DNA of 64,000 nucleotides from Peteryoungia algae (GTDB lineage: Bacteria; Pseudomonadota; Alphaproteobacteria; Rhizobiales; Rhizobiaceae), in the NCBI RefSeq assembly GCF_030369675.1, contig NZ_CP128477.1, forward strand, positions 434,001 through 498,000, written 5' to 3'. Below, in pieces: positions 35,691-44,340 of the stretch. The position numbers and the translations under genes were made by a program. Numbering within the stretch: position 1 is the first letter of the stretch; each line of letters starts with the position of its first letter. The notes below the pieces were generated by a model, which saw only the letters and a program-made list of their open reading frames with translations, had not been told where the DNA came from and made no database searches.

Positions 35691-36947
35691 TCAGTCGTTC
35701 AGCTTGTGGGCAACGGCGGAGATGCGATTGAGGATGGCCACATGCCGATCAGCCTGGCGGTCGACCTCTTCCAGCGGGCTCTCTTCCCGGGAAGGCGGGA
35801 CGGTGACGGTCCTGTTGCCGGCGCGAACCGAGGTCCGGTTTCGCCCCTGCGCCTTGGCCGTGTAGAGCGCAAGATCGGCCTCCGACAGGAGATGATCCAG
35901 ATTGGCCGTATGGAGCGGGCTGACCGAGATGCCCACGCTCGTGGTGACCGAGATGGGTGCCTCACTGGTTGGAAAGCTGCGGTCTGCGAATGCCAGCCGT
36001 ACGGTTTCGGCAAAGAGCGCCGCATCCCTCGGCTCAGAGATGGCCAGGATGGCGGCGAACTCCTCGCCGCCGGTGCGCGCGAAGACGGCGCGCTGCGGCA
36101 GAAGCGAGCGGCAGACCTTTGCAAATTCCTGCAGCACCCTGTCGCCGGTCGTGTGGCCGTAGCGATCATTGATCTGCTTGAAGTGATCGAGGTCGAAAAC
36201 CAGAACCCCGAGCATGTCGAGGGGGGAGGTCTCCGCCAGCCTCTGATAGGCCTCGGAAAAGCCGCGCCGGTTGAGCGCCCCGGTGAGCGGATCTGTCCGG
36301 ACCAGAGCCTGCAGCTGTTCCTCCGAGCGGTCCATCGTGATCTTGGCGAGAATGACGGCCGATGTGATGAAGCAGATCACAACGAACGTGCCCATCCACA
36401 TCCCGAAGAAATCATCCGCGAAACTCGTCGGGCGTAGATGCAGGACAACGACGATGTGGCCGATGCCGGCAATGACCTGCATCCCCCAGAGAAGGGTGAG
36501 AAGCGTCCGGTCGCGACTCGTGCTGAAGCGCGCGCGCGATGCAATCACCGCCAGGATCGCAAAGCCGAGCGAGGCGCCTGCATTGTAGAGCGAGACCCGG
36601 AAGGCGAAGTCTTCCCGTATGGATGGAACGAAGTTGCCGACGATCCAGAGGAGCGGCGGCAGCAGGAAAAAAAGCGAGCCCGGCCGGCGATCGAGGGCGG
36701 CTAGCCCCTTTGCCCAGAAGCTGAAGCCGACCAACGAAAGGGTGTTGGCCACCTGGATCGAGATGAAATCGGGGATCTGCCCGCGCATCCCCACCATGCC
36801 GAGACCGTTGGCATGGAATAGGAAGCCGATGCCGAACCAGAGGAAATGCTTCTGATCGCGTGCATGCAGCCAGATGGCAATCAGCAGAATCGCAAGCGTG
36901 TTGGCCTGGATCACCCAGAGAAAAAACGCGGTCTTCACGTCAATCAC
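35691..36947 (-). CDS. membrane-anchored GGDEF diguanylate cyclase
   Basis: 418 residues: about six N-terminal transmembrane helices (residues 1-195), then a GGDEF domain with DPLTGALNRRGF, VFDLDHFKQINDRYGH and the active-site loop ARTGGEEFAAIL. The inhibitory RxxD site that normally lies a few residues before the loop is absent (sequence LPQRAVFART), so product inhibition through it is unlikely. A GTG at 36947 after AGGAA is chosen; the frame extends upstream to 36998. Cyclic di-GMP governs polysaccharide adhesins in rhizobia, a possible functional link to the 12.6-20.9 kb locus. Confidence 0.82.
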   Translation of the reverse strand: MIDVKTAFFLWVIQANTLAILLIAIWLHARDQKHFLWFGIGFLFHANGLGMVGMRGQIPDFISIQVANTLSLVGFSFWAKGLAALDRRPGSLFFLLPPLLWIVGNFVPSIREDFAFRVSLYNAGASLGFAILAVIASRARFSTSRDRTLLTLLWGMQVIAGIGHIVVVLHLRPTSFADDFFGMWMGTFVVICFITSAVILAKITMDRSEEQLQALVRTDPLTGALNRRGFSEAYQRLAETSPLDMLGVLVFDLDHFKQINDRYGHTTGDRVLQEFAKVCRSLLPQRAVFARTGGEEFAAILAISEPRDAALFAETVRLAFADRSFPTSEAPISVTTSVGISVSPLHTANLDHLLSEADLALYTAKAQGRNRTSVRAGNRTVTVPPSREESPLEEVDRQADRHVAILNRISAVAHKLND

Positions 36948-37304
36948 GATCAAATTCCTGAAATGAATGCGGCAGATTATCGCCCAAGAATGGCTCAAGC
37001 AGGTTAAGCAGTCACTATGAATACCCCCAGCATCGTGTTGGTTCCCGGACGTGGGTGAAAGCCAGGCTTACCGAAATTTCACCATGTTAGCCGTTTCTTG
37101 TGTATCGATCCGAGGTGAGGGCTCCAAGCGCGCTGTCGACCGACGGGAAAGTCAGGTTCTGCAGCGCTCGACGCATTTTGACCATTAAGGATATCCGGTC
37201 CTCATGTCTTGAATGTCGGGGTGCGGACACTCTATGTAGGGATTGACAAAGATTACGTGATTCCCGCCACCGAACGTGCCGGGGAGAGGCTGAAAAGGAC
37301 CGAC
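36948..37304. other. intergenic region upstream of clpP
   Basis: About 360 bases with no gene I can support; an open frame from 37209 into clpP is considered leader. It holds the heat-shock-like promoter at 37208-37240 and the clpP ribosome site GAAAAGGACC. Confidence 0.5.
37208..37240 (+). promoter_or_regulatory. possible RpoH (heat shock) promoter of clpP
   Basis: CTTGAA at 37208 and TCTATGTAGG at 37231-37240 resemble the alphaproteobacterial heat shock consensus CTTG-N17/18-CYTATNTNNG, but the spacer is 19 and one base differs. Confidence 0.35.
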
Positions 37305-37940
37305 ATGAGAAATCCCGTTGATACCGCTCTCGCTCTGGTGCCGATGGTCGTCGAGCAGACCAATCGTGGCGAGCGCTCCTACGACATTTTTTCTCGACTG
37401 CTGAAGGAGCGGATCATCTTTCTGACGGGGCCGGTCGAAGACACCATGGCCTCGCTCGTCTGCGCCCAGCTTCTGTTCCTCGAGGCCGAGAACCCGAAGA
37501 AGGAAATCGCCATCTACATCAATTCGCCGGGCGGTGTCGTCACGTCGGGTATGGCGATCTACGACACGATGCAGTTCATTCGTCCGGCCGTTTCGACGCT
37601 TTGCATCGGCCAGGCCGCATCGATGGGGTCGCTGCTGCTGGCTGCCGGCGAAAAGGGTATGCGCTTCGCAACCCCGAACGCGCGCATCATGGTTCACCAG
37701 CCCTCCGGCGGTTTCCAGGGTCAGGCGTCCGACATTGAACGTCATGCTCGTGACATTATTAAGATGAAGCGTCGCCTGAACGAGGTCTATGTCAAGCACA
37801 CGGGCCGAACCTATGACGAAGTTGAGAACACGCTTGATCGTGACCACTTCATGGAATCGAGCGAAGCCAAGGACTGGGGTCTGATCGACCGTATCCTGAC
37901 CTCGCGCGTCGAAATGGAAGGCGCTGCACCGTCTGCTTGA
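37305..37940 (+). CDS. clpP: ATP-dependent Clp protease proteolytic subunit
   Basis: 211-residue serine protease subunit that forms the tetradecameric barrel fed by ClpX or ClpA. The catalytic Ser is in [10 protein letters not shown], the His in [15 protein letters not shown] forms the oxyanion region. ATG 37305 (MRNPVDTA), preceded by GAAAAGGACC, is the standard rhizobial start even though the frame is open from 37209. clpX follows after 286 bases, and lon next. Confidence 0.96.
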   Translation: MRNPVDTALALVPMVVEQTNRGERSYDIFSRLLKERIIFLTGPVEDTMASLVCAQLLFLEAENPKKEIAIYINSPGGVVTSGMAIYDTMQFIRPAVSTLCIGQAASMGSLLLAAGEKGMRFATPNARIMVHQPSGGFQGQASDIERHARDIIKMKRRLNEVYVKHTGRTYDEVENTLDRDHFMESSEAKDWGLIDRILTSRVEMEGAAPSA

Positions 37941-38226
37941 TCCGCGCTTCTGCCGCCGGCATCGGCTAGATGCCGGCAGACGTGATGGCAGGCGGGGTTT
38001 AAAGTCGGCGTAAAAGCGCTATTAGTAGGATTAAGGCTATGTTGAATCTTTGTGACATAGTCTGCCGAGACTGGGAGTTTTCGTTGCCGCCGCTCCGACA
38101 TGGTCGGATCGGCTAGTAGCTCCGGATCGGAAGAGGTTCCCCCCAACGGCGGCGGTGGGAGCCGGACAGTGTGAGTGACCGCCCTGCCGTGACTGCGGTG
38201 GCGCGGCGTGCTGGAAGGATAAAGAC

Positions 38227-39504
38227 ATGAGCAAAGTCAGCGGAAGCAACGGCGGTGACTCCAAGAATACCCTTTATTGTTCCTTCTGCGGCAAGAGCCA
38301 GCACGAGGTCCGCAAGCTGATTGCCGGACCGACTGTGTTCATCTGCGATGAATGCGTCGAACTCTGCATGGATATCATCCGCGAAGAGAACAAGTCTTCG
38401 ATGGTCAAGTCTCGCGACGGCGTTCCCACGCCGCAGGACATCATCAAGATTCTCGATGAATACGTGATCGGTCAGAAGCAGGCGAAGAAGATCCTGTCCG
38501 TGGCCGTTCACAACCACTACAAGCGCCTGTCGCACGCCTCCAAGGGCGGCGAAGTCGAGCTGGCGAAGTCGAACATCATGCTGGTCGGCCCGACCGGCTG
38601 CGGCAAGACTTATCTGGCCCAGACATTGGCGCGCATCATCGACGTTCCCTTCACTATGGCCGATGCCACGACCCTGACCGAAGCCGGTTATGTCGGTGAA
38701 GACGTCGAAAACATCATCCTCAAGCTCCTGCAGTCTGCGGATTACAATGTCGAGCGCGCTCAGCGCGGCATCGTCTACATCGACGAAGTCGACAAGATTT
38801 CCCGCAAGTCGGACAATCCCTCGATCACCCGCGACGTATCGGGCGAGGGCGTCCAGCAGGCGCTGCTGAAGATCATGGAAGGCACGGTCGCATCCGTTCC
38901 TCCGCAGGGTGGTCGCAAGCATCCGCAGCAGGAATTCCTGCAGGTGGATACGACCAACATCCTGTTCATCTGCGGCGGGGCCTTTGCCGGCCTCGACAAG
39001 ATCATCTCTGCCCGCGGCGAAAAGACCTCGATCGGTTTTGGCGCAACGGTGAAGGCGGAAGACGATCGTCGTGTTGGCGAAGTGCTGCGTGAACTGGAGC
39101 CGGAAGATCTCGTCAAGTTCGGTCTCATCCCGGAATTCATCGGCCGTCTGCCCGTTCTGGCAACGCTCGAGGACCTGGACGAGGACGCGCTGATCCAGAT
39201 CCTCTCCGAGCCGAAGAACGCGCTCGTCAAGCAGTACCAGCGCCTGTTCGAGATGGAGGATGTCGAACTGTCCTTCCACGAGGACGCGCTTCGCGAAATC
39301 GCCCGCAAGGCGATCACCCGCAAGACCGGCGCGCGTGGCCTTCGTTCGATCATGGAGAAGATCCTGCTCGATACGATGTTCGAACTGCCGGAGCTGGAAG
39401 GTGTCCGCGAGGTTGTCATCTCCGACGACGTCGTCAACGGCAGCTCCCGTCCGCTCTACATCTATGCCGACCGTCAGGAAGAGAAGGCCAACGCTTCCGC
39501 CTGA
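38227..39504 (+). CDS. clpX: ATP-dependent Clp protease ATP-binding subunit ClpX
   Basis: 425-residue AAA+ unfoldase. An N-terminal zinc domain ([11 protein letters not shown] ... CDECVELC) precedes the Walker A GPTGCGKT near residue 120 and Walker [12 protein letters not shown]; sensor and IGF loop regions (SIGFGATVK) follow, the latter docking on ClpP. AAGGATAAAGAC precedes the ATG. In alphaproteobacteria ClpXP degrades cell-cycle regulators such as CtrA, notable given the CtrA-like boxes at 17-21 kb. Confidence 0.97.
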   Translation: MSKVSGSNGGDSKNTLYCSFCGKSQHEVRKLIAGPTVFICDECVELCMDIIREENKSSMVKSRDGVPTPQDIIKILDEYVIGQKQAKKILSVAVHNHYKRLSHASKGGEVELAKSNIMLVGPTGCGKTYLAQTLARIIDVPFTMADATTLTEAGYVGEDVENIILKLLQSADYNVERAQRGIVYIDEVDKISRKSDNPSITRDVSGEGVQQALLKIMEGTVASVPPQGGRKHPQQEFLQVDTTNILFICGGAFAGLDKIISARGEKTSIGFGATVKAEDDRRVGEVLRELEPEDLVKFGLIPEFIGRLPVLATLEDLDEDALIQILSEPKNALVKQYQRLFEMEDVELSFHEDALREIARKAITRKTGARGLRSIMEKILLDTMFELPELEGVREVVISDDVVNGSSRPLYIYADRQEEKANASA

Positions 39505-39530
39505 TCGATCCGGATCAAGACAGACGAAGA

Positions 39531-39553
39531 GCCCGCCCTTGTGGCGGGCTTTT
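39531..39553 (+). terminator. terminator of clpX
   Basis: GCCCGCC-CTTGT-GGCGGGC followed by TTTT, 27 bases after the stop codon. Confidence 0.85.
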
Positions 39554-39963
39554 CCGTTTCAAGATGACCTTTTTTGCCGTTGCCTGTGGTTTTCGCGGCC
39601 CGCCTGCGCATATACGGCATTCCGCAGTTGTCAGGCGCGCTGGTTGGGCTAGAACAAGGGCGAGAGTGAACGCCTGTGTGCTTGATGCCATCGCCGCGTA
39701 TCCCTGTCTCCGACCACCCATATGACTGTGAGGAGCCAACCGGGCGACGAAGTGACGCGAATGCCTCGCATCAGGTTTGATTTGTAGTGTGAAAGCCGAC
39801 GAGGTTTGTCATTCTGGCGTCACAGATTCGGCGCCGGCCTTGGCGGCAGACTTGAATTGGCGGAGGCGCCACTCCACTTGTTGGAGGATCGAAAGTATGC
39901 CTGACGCCTCTTTTGGGTCGGCATGGAGTCCCGGTTTCCCCGGGACGTTTGAAAGGAAGTGAA
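39554..39963 (+). promoter_or_regulatory. lon upstream region with leader hairpin
   Basis: About 410 bases without a supported gene. A GTCCCGG-TTTCC-CCGGGAC hairpin (39928-39946) stands 17 bases before the lon ATG, just upstream of the ribosome site AAAGGAAG. CTTGAA at 39851 could be a heat-shock -35, but no good -10 follows. Nothing else stands out. Confidence 0.4.
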
Positions 39964-42381
39964 ATGACGAATACGTCAGCTGCAAACGAGGTGAACACCT
40001 ATCCGGTGCTTCCTCTGCGCGACATCGTGGTGTTTCCTCACATGATCGTCCCGCTGTTCGTCGGCCGTGAAAAATCCATCCGCGCTCTGGAAGAGGTGAT
40101 GGGTTCCGACAAGCAGATCATGCTGGCCACGCAAATCAATGCGAGTGATGACGATCCCACGCCCGACGCGATCTACGAAGTCGGCACCGTCGCCAATGTG
40201 CTCCAGCTCCTGAAGCTGCCCGACGGCACCGTGAAGGTGCTGATCGAGGGACGCGCACGTGCTAAGGTCGAGGCGTACACGGCCCGCGAGGACTATTACG
40301 AGGCCAAGGCCATCATTCTTGCCGAACCGGCAGAAGACGCCGTGGAAATCGAGGCGCTGTCCCGCTCGGTGGTTTCGGAATTCGAAAACTACGTCAAGCT
40401 GAACAAGAAGATCTCCCCCGAGGTCGTCGGTGCCGCGAGCCAGATCGAGGACTACTCGAAGCTGGCCGACACGGTCGCTTCGCATCTCTCCATCAAGATC
40501 ACCGAAAAGCAGGAAATGCTGGAAACGGTGAGCGTGAAGACGCGCCTGGAAAAGGCGCTCGGCTTCATGGAAGGCGAGATCTCCGTCTTGCAGGTCGAGA
40601 AGCGCATCCGCTCGCGCGTCAAGCGCCAGATGGAAAAGACCCAGCGCGAATACTACCTCAACGAACAGATGAAGGCGATCCAGAAGGAACTCGGCGACGG
40701 CGAAGACGGCCGTGACGAGATGGCCGAACTGGAAGAGCGCATCGCCAAGACCAAGCTTTCCAAGGAAGCCAAGGAAAAGGCCGATGCGGAGCTGAAGAAG
40801 CTGCGCCACATGAGCCCGATGTCGGCGGAAGCCACCGTCGTGCGCAACTACCTCGACTGGCTGCTCGGTCTGCCCTGGAGCAAGAAGTCAAAGGTCAAGA
40901 TCGACCTCAACGCGGCCGAGAAGACCCTCGACGAGGACCATTTCGGTCTCGACAAGGTCAAGGAACGCATCGTTGAATATCTCGCCGTTCAGGCGCGTGC
41001 GACGAAGCTTAAGGGCCCCATCCTCTGCCTCGTCGGTCCTCCGGGCGTCGGCAAGACCTCGCTCGCCAAGTCGATCGCCAAGGCGACCGGCCGCGAATAC
41101 GTGCGCATGGCCCTCGGTGGCGTCCGTGACGAAGCCGAGATCCGTGGTCACCGCCGCACCTATATTGGTTCGATGCCCGGCAAGATCGTGCAGTCGATGA
41201 AGAAGGCCAAGAAGTCCAACCCGCTCTTCCTGCTCGATGAAATCGACAAGATGGGCATGGACTTCCGTGGCGACCCGTCGTCGGCCCTGCTCGAGGTGCT
41301 GGATCCGGAACAGAACTCGACATTCATGGACCACTATCTTGAAGTGGAATACGACCTGTCGAATGTCATGTTCGTCACGACTGCCAATACGCTGAATATC
41401 CCGGGTCCCCTCATGGACCGCATGGAGATCATCCGCATTGCCGGTTACACCGAGGATGAAAAGCTCGAAATCGCCAAGCGGCACCTGTTGCCCAAGGCGA
41501 TCAAGGAACACGCCCTGCGCCCGGAAGAATTCTCCGTGGCGGATTCGGCGATCATGGCGATCATCCAGCAGTACACCCGCGAAGCCGGTGTCCGCTCCTT
41601 CGAACGCGAACTGATGAAGCTCGCCCGCAAGGCCGTGACCGAAATCATCAAGGGCAAGGTGACCTCGGTTGCCGTGACCGGTGCGAACATCAACGAATAT
41701 CTGGGCGTTCCGCGCTTCCGCCACGGCGAAGCCGAGGGCGAAGACCAGGTCGGCGTTGTCACGGGTCTGGCCTGGACGGAAGTGGGTGGAGAATTGCTGA
41801 CCATCGAAGGCGTCATGATGCCCGGCAAGGGCCGCATGACGGTCACCGGCAACCTGAAGGAAGTGATGAAGGAATCGATTTCGGCAGCGGCATCCTATGT
41901 CCGTTCGCGCGCCGTCGATTTTGGTGTCGAGCCGCCGCGCTTCGACAAGTCCGACATCCACGTTCACGTTCCGGAAGGGGCGACCCCGAAGGATGGTCCG
42001 TCCGCAGGTGTTGCCATGGCAACGGCGATCGTCTCGATCATGACCGGCATCCCGGTCAACAAGGATGTCGCCATGACGGGTGAAATCACCCTGCGCGGTC
42101 GTGTCCTGCCGATCGGTGGCCTGAAGGAAAAGCTGCTCGCAGCCCTTCGCGGTGGCATCAAGAAGGTTCTCATTCCGGAAGAGAACGCCAAGGATCTGGC
42201 GGACATTCCGGACAATGTGAAGAACAACATGGAGATCGTTCCGGTGTCGCGCATGGGCGAGGTTATCAGGCACGCCCTGGTCCGTGTCCCCGAGCCGATC
42301 GAGTGGGATGGAACCGTTGAAACGCCGGCGATCGGCGTGGTCGACGGCACCGATGAAACCGGTGCAACCATCGCTCACTGA
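39964..42381 (+). CDS. lon: ATP-dependent protease Lon
   Basis: 805-residue cytosolic AAA+ protease for misfolded proteins and regulators. N-terminal substrate domain starts YPVLPLRDIVVFPHM; Walker A is GPPGVGKT near residue 360, Walker B FLLDEIDKM. The Ser-Lys dyad is in DGPSAG (about Ser679) and GGLKEKLL (about Lys721). ATG 39964 follows AAAGGAAGTG. It completes the clpP-clpX-lon block conserved in rhizobia, with hup after it. Confidence 0.97.
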   Translation: MTNTSAANEVNTYPVLPLRDIVVFPHMIVPLFVGREKSIRALEEVMGSDKQIMLATQINASDDDPTPDAIYEVGTVANVLQLLKLPDGTVKVLIEGRARAKVEAYTAREDYYEAKAIILAEPAEDAVEIEALSRSVVSEFENYVKLNKKISPEVVGAASQIEDYSKLADTVASHLSIKITEKQEMLETVSVKTRLEKALGFMEGEISVLQVEKRIRSRVKRQMEKTQREYYLNEQMKAIQKELGDGEDGRDEMAELEERIAKTKLSKEAKEKADAELKKLRHMSPMSAEATVVRNYLDWLLGLPWSKKSKVKIDLNAAEKTLDEDHFGLDKVKERIVEYLAVQARATKLKGPILCLVGPPGVGKTSLAKSIAKATGREYVRMALGGVRDEAEIRGHRRTYIGSMPGKIVQSMKKAKKSNPLFLLDEIDKMGMDFRGDPSSALLEVLDPEQNSTFMDHYLEVEYDLSNVMFVTTANTLNIPGPLMDRMEIIRIAGYTEDEKLEIAKRHLLPKAIKEHALRPEEFSVADSAIMAIIQQYTREAGVRSFERELMKLARKAVTEIIKGKVTSVAVTGANINEYLGVPRFRHGEAEGEDQVGVVTGLAWTEVGGELLTIEGVMMPGKGRMTVTGNLKEVMKESISAAASYVRSRAVDFGVEPPRFDKSDIHVHVPEGATPKDGPSAGVAMATAIVSIMTGIPVNKDVAMTGEITLRGRVLPIGGLKEKLLAALRGGIKKVLIPEENAKDLADIPDNVKNNMEIVPVSRMGEVIRHALVRVPEPIEWDGTVETPAIGVVDGTDETGATIAH

Positions 42382-42423
42382 GGCAAATCTGCCATAAGTG
42401 AGCCACAAAGCTCCAAAACCGAC

Positions 42424-42455
42424 AAAAAGGCTGGCATTTATGCCAGCCTTTTTTG
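42424..42455 (+). terminator. terminator of lon
   Basis: AAGGCTGGCA-TTTA-TGCCAGCCTT followed by TTTTG and preceded by an A run, 43 bases after the stop. Confidence 0.9.
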
Positions 42456-42587
42456 TGAAATGCCGCGTGAAAGGCTTGTTTTCCGGGGCTTTCAGGTGCT
42501 TTTGAGTTGCGAAGGGCAGAAGCTTTCGTATTCTCCGCCCGACTTAATCATTTGAGTCGTTTCATACCAATCAGAAAGGGTGGAAAC

Positions 42588-42863
42588 ATGAACAAGAACG
42601 AACTCGTATCCGCGGTCGCCGAGAAGGCTGGCCTCACCAAGGCTGACGCTGCCTCTGCCGTTGATGCCGTTTTTGAAACGGTCCAGGCTGAACTGAAGAA
42701 CGGCGGCGACATTCGTCTCGCTGGCTTCGGCGCCTTCACCGTTGGCCGTCGCGAAGCCTCCAAGGGCCGCAACCCGTCCACCGGCGCTGAAGTCGACATC
42801 CCGGCTCGCAACGTTCCGAAGTTCACGGCCGGCAAGGGCCTGAAGGACGCTGTCAACAGCTGA
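42588..42863 (+). CDS. hup: HU family DNA-binding protein
   Basis: 91-residue histone-like nucleoid protein: MNKNELVSAVAEKAGLTKAD N-terminal helices, the GFGAFTVGRREASKGRNPST arm with the RNP tip and a short C-terminal helix. It is the size of HU, and differs from the longer IhfA at 8.8 kb. AAAGGGTGG precedes the ATG. Its position after lon is typical; HU is also a known Lon substrate in E. coli. Confidence 0.95.
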   Translation: MNKNELVSAVAEKAGLTKADAASAVDAVFETVQAELKNGGDIRLAGFGAFTVGRREASKGRNPSTGAEVDIPARNVPKFTAGKGLKDAVNS

Positions 42864-42916
42864 TCCGTCGTGACCGTCGCACCCTTCGGTGCCGATGGTC
42901 AGCTGACATACTGGTG

Positions 42917-42947
42917 AGCCCGGCTTTGTGCCGGGCTTTCTTTTTGC
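42917..42947 (+). terminator. terminator of hup
   Basis: AGCCCGGC-TTTGT-GCCGGGCT followed by TTCTTTTTG. Confidence 0.88.
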
Positions 42948-43006
42948 CCTTCTTGCGCTGCAGCGAGACCTGTCTTATCTGTGAGGCGCCGGTTGTACCG
43001 GCATTC

Positions 43007-43151
43007 GTTCTCAGGGCGGGGTGAAACTCCCCACCGGCGGTAACGGGGAGACCCGAAGCCCGCGAGCGCCTGCCTTTCATTCGCGAAAGGCAGGGTCAGC
43101 AGATCCGGTGCAAAGCCGGAGCCGACGGTTAAAGTCCGGATGAAAGAGAAT
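43007..43151 (+). promoter_or_regulatory. FMN riboswitch (RFN element)
   Basis: The conserved six-arm consensus is readable in order: TCAGGGCGGGGTGAAA, CCCACCGGCGGTAA, GACCCGAAGCCCGCGAGCG, a variable stem (CTGCCTTTC/GAAAGGCAG), GATCCGGTGCAAAGCCGGAG, CCGACGGTTAAAGTCCGGAT and the closing GAAAGAGAA. It precedes the ribN-like gene by about 140 bases. When FMN is bound, such elements reduce expression of riboflavin synthesis or uptake genes. Confidence 0.95.
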
Positions 43152-43289
43152 GAGGTCAGGCCACGCCCTTGTTCCGCTCGTTGCGGATCGCGGAGGCGTT
43201 GCTGCGCAGATCCGTGCCCGTCCGGGTGCGCTTTTCGTCGTCCTCATCTGTCCTGGTTTGTGTTGGTCCTTTGGAAAAGGAAAAATGAC

Positions 43290-44195
43290 ATGAATCAGAG
43301 CTCCGTTTCGCTCTTGCGCTCCCGGGCCGTCCTCGGCGCCGGTTTCATGGTTCTGGCGGGCGTCGCCTTCGCCGCTCTCAACGTCGTCACGCAATGGCTT
43401 GCCATGACGCTCGGTTTCCCGCCGGCCTCAACAGCCTTCTGGCAATATGGCTTTGCCCTCGTCCTCTCTCTCCCCTTGCTCTTCCGGCTCGGTCTGCGTG
43501 CCATGAAGACCGACTATCCGGTGCGCCACATCCTGCGGGTCCTGCTGGCCGCCTTCGGCGTGCAGGCCTGGGTCACGGGCCTCGCCACCGTCCCGATCTG
43601 GCAGGCCATCGCTCTCGTCATGACCTCGCCCTTCTTCATCATCATCGGCGCACGCCTCTTTCTCGGCGAGACCGTCGGCCGCGACCGCTGGCTTGCGACG
43701 CTGACGGGCTTCGTCGGCGCGATGATCATCCTCCAGCCCTGGTCGGACAGCTTCACCCTGGCCGCCCTCCTGCCGGTCTTTTCGGCCCTGCTCTGGGGCG
43801 GTTCCTCATTGATCATGAAGAACCTCACGCATTACGAGGCACCGGAAACGGTCACGGTCTGGCTGCTGGTGCTGCTGACGCCGATCAATGCCGGGCTCGC
43901 AGTTGCCGGTGGCTTCGCCGTGCCGGAAGGCCTCACCCTCTGGCTGTTGCTCGCCGCCGGTCTGCTGACGGCCTTTGGGCAATATCTGCTGACACTCGCC
44001 TACAATGCCGCTGACGCGGCCTATGTTCAGCCGTTTGACGACCTGAAGCTCCCGCTCAACGTCTTTGCCGGCTGGCTGGTCTTCGGCTATGCGCCGAGCG
44101 GCTATCTGTGGTTGGGCGCATTGCTGATCCTCGGGGCTTCACTCTTCCTGATGTTGCGCGAGGCCGGCAAGGAAGCATCGCCGGCGTCCCAATGA
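43290..44195 (+). CDS. ribN: riboflavin transporter RibN (DMT/EamA family)
   Basis: 301-residue inner-membrane protein with ten hydrophobic helices in two EamA repeats (about residues 15-140 and 150-290); LPVFSALLWGGSSLIMKNL begins the second. EamA proteins are many, but the FMN riboswitch directly upstream identifies this one as the rhizobial flavin importer RibN. AAAAGGAAAAATGAC precedes ATG 43290; the open frame extending upstream lies in the riboswitch and is not coding. Confidence 0.88.
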   Translation: MNQSSVSLLRSRAVLGAGFMVLAGVAFAALNVVTQWLAMTLGFPPASTAFWQYGFALVLSLPLLFRLGLRAMKTDYPVRHILRVLLAAFGVQAWVTGLATVPIWQAIALVMTSPFFIIIGARLFLGETVGRDRWLATLTGFVGAMIILQPWSDSFTLAALLPVFSALLWGGSSLIMKNLTHYEAPETVTVWLLVLLTPINAGLAVAGGFAVPEGLTLWLLLAAGLLTAFGQYLLTLAYNAADAAYVQPFDDLKLPLNVFAGWLVFGYAPSGYLWLGALLILGASLFLMLREAGKEASPASQ

Positions 44196-44270
44196 CAGGT
44201 CTCGAGAACAGCAACCTATAGGAACAGCTTATCGGGATATCCGGCAGGAATTCGTCGGACGACCGCCAAT

Positions 44271-44288
44271 CTGTCATCCGACTGTCAC
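44271..44288 (+). promoter_or_regulatory. PHO box (PhoB site)
   Basis: CTGTCAT-CCGA-CTGTCAC: two 7-base direct repeats with a 4-base gap, the PhoB dimer site, followed at the same 11-base period by a partial third unit CTGCCCC (44293). It lies 53 bases before the start of the phytase-like esterase gene. Confidence 0.75.
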
Positions 44289-44340
44289 CCGACTGCCCCA
44301 GAAACCTCTTGTTCCATTTCTGGATACTGGAGGTTTCCCG

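Noticed and set aside
39851..39879. CTTGAA at 39851 as a heat shock promoter of lon
   Set aside because: The element 17-19 bases downstream (CCACTT) matches the -10 consensus poorly, so it is not reported as a promoter.
40888..42408. 506-codon frame opposite lon
   Set aside because: Antisense shadow of the Lon protease and without recognisable motifs.
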